A stretch of DNA of 64,000 bases. Origin: Antedon mediterranea. Lineage: Eukaryota; Echinodermata; Crinoidea; Comatulida; Antedonidae. The notes beneath the pieces were generated by a model that searched no databases, was not told the origin of the DNA, and saw only the letters and a list, made by a program, of their open reading frames with translations. Shown in pieces: positions 60,621 through 64,000 of the stretch. The translations under genes and the position numbers were made by a program. Numbering within the stretch: the first letter of the stretch is position 1; each line of letters starts with the position of its first letter. The stretch covers positions 20,766,501 through 20,830,500 of the forward strand of contig NC_092672.1 of the NCBI RefSeq assembly GCF_964355755.1, written 5' to 3'.

Positions 60621-63159
60621 TTTTTTAAAAGCAATTTAATAATTATAGAAACTACTAATTCATTTTTGTTCAGTTTTATTCATAAATATTGTTTGATGTT
60701 CTTCTGAATTCAATTTTGTGAGCATAAAATAATATCATGACTTGTTTTTGTATGCAATGTGTGACAATGCTCTATTATCACACGTACCCAATTAATGAAA
60801 AGGGCGTTGCAAACTACAGAAAGCCACTAATCTCTTCTCTGTATTGACATCATGCTCTTATACTCTTTCATGCTTTTATACTTTATGCAACTTTGTCATA
60901 ACTTATACACGATGTTAAATGCACCAGGGTTATATAGCACTGTCTTTTTTTCTCTTTTGTGGCTTGAACGAGCACTTTTGTTCATTCATTCAATGACATG
61001 ATTAATACAAGTTAATCAGTAATATGTAATACAGTAGTTGTCATAAATCTACAATCTTCATAATCTATTTGATCATTGTTATCCAATATAATCTTCCTTT
61101 TTTCGTAATTGTTGTATATCTTTATCAATATATAGTATTCAAAATAAAGACCAAAAATCATTCATTCACAACAAGACACAATTCAATCCGCAATATTTGT
61201 TGTTGTTCTAAATATTTCATCTTTATAATCTGTTTAAATTGTTATTATCCAACGTAATTCTCCCTTTCCTTTCTTTTTTTCGTGTATTTTTTAACCTTTT
61301 TATCCATGTATAATAATGTGTATATAAAACATTAAAACAGTTATAATTATAAAAAAAAGCATTATAAATATAAACATGAAAAAGGCGTTAGCATTATAGG
61401 AATGCTAAATTGTTTAAGTCATTGATAATCAACTTAAATAGTATCCAGAAGTTTTTGCACACTGGCTGAATATTTAATTCAGATAGTATCGTAACATCAG
61501 GTATAGTATAGAGGCTGGGCCTGTCATCACAATCACCATGGATACGTGACTTTAGTAACACATTATTTTCCTTTTAGTATATATATCATTTTAACTTTGA
61601 AAGAATCAAATTGAGCTCAGGAGGCCATGCTTTATTTATACTACAAAATAAACTCAAGAGGAACGATGTAATCTAAAACTTTTTTAGTTGGGGGTGGGGG
61701 GGGGGGAGGTCATAAATTAAAAATTCCATTAAAAACTTTGCTCTGCAAAACATTTTTCACCATCTCAAGAGTTTATACTACCCTATTTCCTATCCAGAGG
61801 ATTTTAGCTCTGTCTTAACCCCAGCTTTACACTATAAAGACTGACAGATCTCAAACTTTTGGGATTCATTAAAAAATAAAAGAACCTTGATAATATAAGT
61901 TATAATAATATAATAATAATAATAAAATCATTTTTGTAATAGAGCTTGTTCACAAACATAATGTGTGCATAAAACATATGCAAAATAAAATCTAAAAATG
62001 ACCACAAAAGATTACAACAGGGAAAATTGATTAATAGATTAATACAATTTAAAGAAGTTAATAATAACACATAAAATGAGTTTTTCAATACTCTATAAAG
62101 AGTTGTAAAATAATTTTGCAATATCGATATGAATAAACTATTTGATTTGTTTTCTTTCTTAATATTTCCATAATTTATAAATTCATTTCATTTCAAGTAG
62201 CATTTATTATTCTTTAAAATAGAACCTTAACATTTGACAAAAATAAATAATTAAAATAATAATAAATATACTTTTGCTTCAAAAAATAAACATATACAAT
62301 TATTTTGAAATGCTAAAAAGAAGAGGCTAAACTACTGTAGAAGTTACTTGTGGCGGGCAAGCCATGTACAATAAAACAAGAAGACCGAACAAAACACATA
62401 CAAAAAAACAAACAAATAAACAGGAAGCATAAAGACACTAAACAATATAAATGGTAATTATGGGAATTTAGTAGCCATATGCGGCAGAGGAGATGAAAAA
62501 CGGCTGACAATAATCATTTAAAATATACTATTAATTTGATGAAATGTAGTTTTTTACTTAAAATACAGAAAACAATTCCTTGAGATCGGGGTACATGTGA
62601 TATCATTAGGAAGTGCATTCAATAATTTAGAGGCACTTATTAGACATTACTACCGTGACATCCTTTAAGAAGTATGAATGAAAAAATGTTTAAGTAACAG
62701 AAAAAAAAATAAAAATGTATTTATGATTGATTCCAATGTCCAAATAGAAAAAGACAAAAAGTATTTTATTTAATTACCTTTTCACATATTGTCTAGTAGG
62801 CCTATTATAAGCCTAGATGCCTAGGCTAACTCTATTGGTGATGTAACCATCATTTGGTTTTTAGAAAATCATAACATTTAAATAGTACACCTACCGTACT
62901 CACTATTAAACAATAGTTTCACACTTTCATTTACTGTATATATGCCAGTTAATCAAAATGGTCATTTTAAAATCAAAACATGCCACTAGCTTAGCTTACT
63001 CTAGTAATGCACATTAATTGTATTATTAGTCCTACTAGATATAAACCAAAATTTAAACCAGTAGCCCAATGGTATTCGTATACAACATGTGAGTTCACAT
63101 GTTTACTAAGGCATTTTTAGCATACACAACATTGCTATATTATGATTTTTTTTATTTGA

Positions 63160-63330
63160 TTTTTGATTTGTTTATTCAATATTCAATAAATACACAAAAA
63201 TACATAAAATAATAATTATGTAAACACTTGTGATTTGATTTGTTCAATATTCAATAAATATTCAAAAAATGTTCTCCTCACATATTAAAAATACATAAAA
63301 TAATAATTATATAAACACTTGTGATAATCA
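63160..63330. repeat. Tandem duplication of about 90-100 bp
   Basis: 'ttcaatattcaataaata...aatacataaaataataattat(g/a)taaacacttgtgat' occurs twice in succession. Non-coding. Confidence 0.8.
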
Positions 63331-64000
63331 ATAAAAAACATAGTATGTGTGGAAGGAAACCTATATAAGTTTAACAACTTTACGCCTAGGCTCCCAGAAA
63401 AAAATAATAAAAAAGTTGGGAAGATGATGATACAAAATACAATATATATCCAAATAAAAAAGGAGAAGGAGAATTGAAAACATCAGACAGTCGAAGATTC
63501 AGGCAAGCTCATTGAAAAAAAAAGGTAATTTTTAAAGAATGCCATACCAAAGATAGAGTAAAAATAATAATTTTTGGGTGCCTACCCATCGAGTAATATA
63601 ATTATAAAAGTATAAACAAACCCTCCTTCTGTATTTTGAATGCTACAAATTGAAAAAATTATTTATTTGTGATAATACTCAAGGAATTTTAAATGTTTTA
63701 AATTGTATTGAACAATTTGAATTAATTAAATAAATTGTTCTATTTCTGATTATTATGCTTTATTATTTAAATTCCTTTTACATATCAATGTTACATACTG
63801 TAATTTTTTTGGGGGGAATAAAGTTACCTATATATATTACATACTGTCATGTGAATAACCTTTAGTGTACAGAACTCAAATTCTTATTTACAGTAAAATT
63901 AAAGGACTATGGACATCTCTGAGTGAAGACATACTTGCTCTGCATAATATTTAATTCCCAACAGTTGATCATTCTAAAGTCATTACATTTTACTAAGAAT

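Larger units (their letters stand above)
57372..64000. other. 6.6 kb with no recognised gene (Roco intron or upstream DNA)
   Basis: Very AT-rich. No ankyrin-like or other exon could be recognised on either strand. It holds a duplicated block (about 59290-59580 and 60370-60620), a pair of related segments near 61050 and 61205, and a roughly 100-bp tandem duplication at 63160-63330. The Roco gene probably continues across it to exons outside the window, but that is not shown. Confidence 0.55.

Overview
The window is animal nuclear DNA. It is AT-rich, with short coding exons bounded by GT/AG splice sites, long introns, many minisatellites and several DNA transposons. Protein resemblance, intron-rich structure and the recurring 'taggcct' short repeat suggest an invertebrate deuterostome, most likely an echinoderm. 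That is an inference; no species can be named.

Four genes were reconstructed by joining exons by hand and checking codon phase. (1) + strand, 1452-4462: an OGFOD2-like 2-oxoglutarate/iron dioxygenase, complete except for its first exon. (2) - strand, 5218-10198: a complete five-exon theta-class glutathione S-transferase of 221 residues. (3) + strand, 17020-32759: a 21-exon class XIX-like (mitochondrial) myosin of about 1,030 residues with motor, three IQ motifs and an acidic/polar tail ending in a hydrophobic segment. (4) - strand, 36978-57371: the 3' part of a large ankyrin-Roc-COR protein with a C-terminal death-effector-like domain, whose 5' end lies outside the window or was not found. 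Genes 1/2 and 3/4 are convergent; genes 2/3 are divergent, separated by about 6.8 kb of repeat-rich DNA.

Repeats: a 21-bp-unit foldback element (327-1150) and a 21-bp minisatellite (about 1600-1960) near the left edge; a 1,467-bp hAT-like element with an 8-bp target duplication in the GST intron; a LINE endonuclease relic, a 12-copy hairpin satellite and a foldback element between GST and myosin; tandem arrays throughout the myosin introns; and, in the Roco introns, a LINE relic, a TA-flanked MITE, an 89-bp array and three related Helitron-like copies, two of them in inverted orientation around nine exons. The right-hand 6.6 kb (57372-64000) has no recognisable gene.

Most striking: at four different exons the myosin gene carries tandem arrays whose unit is a piece of exon plus its splice site (three donor arrays, one acceptor array). 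All extra copies sit inside the intron and would run into stop codons if used. The ankyrin-Roc-COR-DED gene shows related exon-scale events: a duplicated linker exon, a decayed ankyrin exon, and a tandem donor that shifts by exactly two codons. The genes share no evident pathway.
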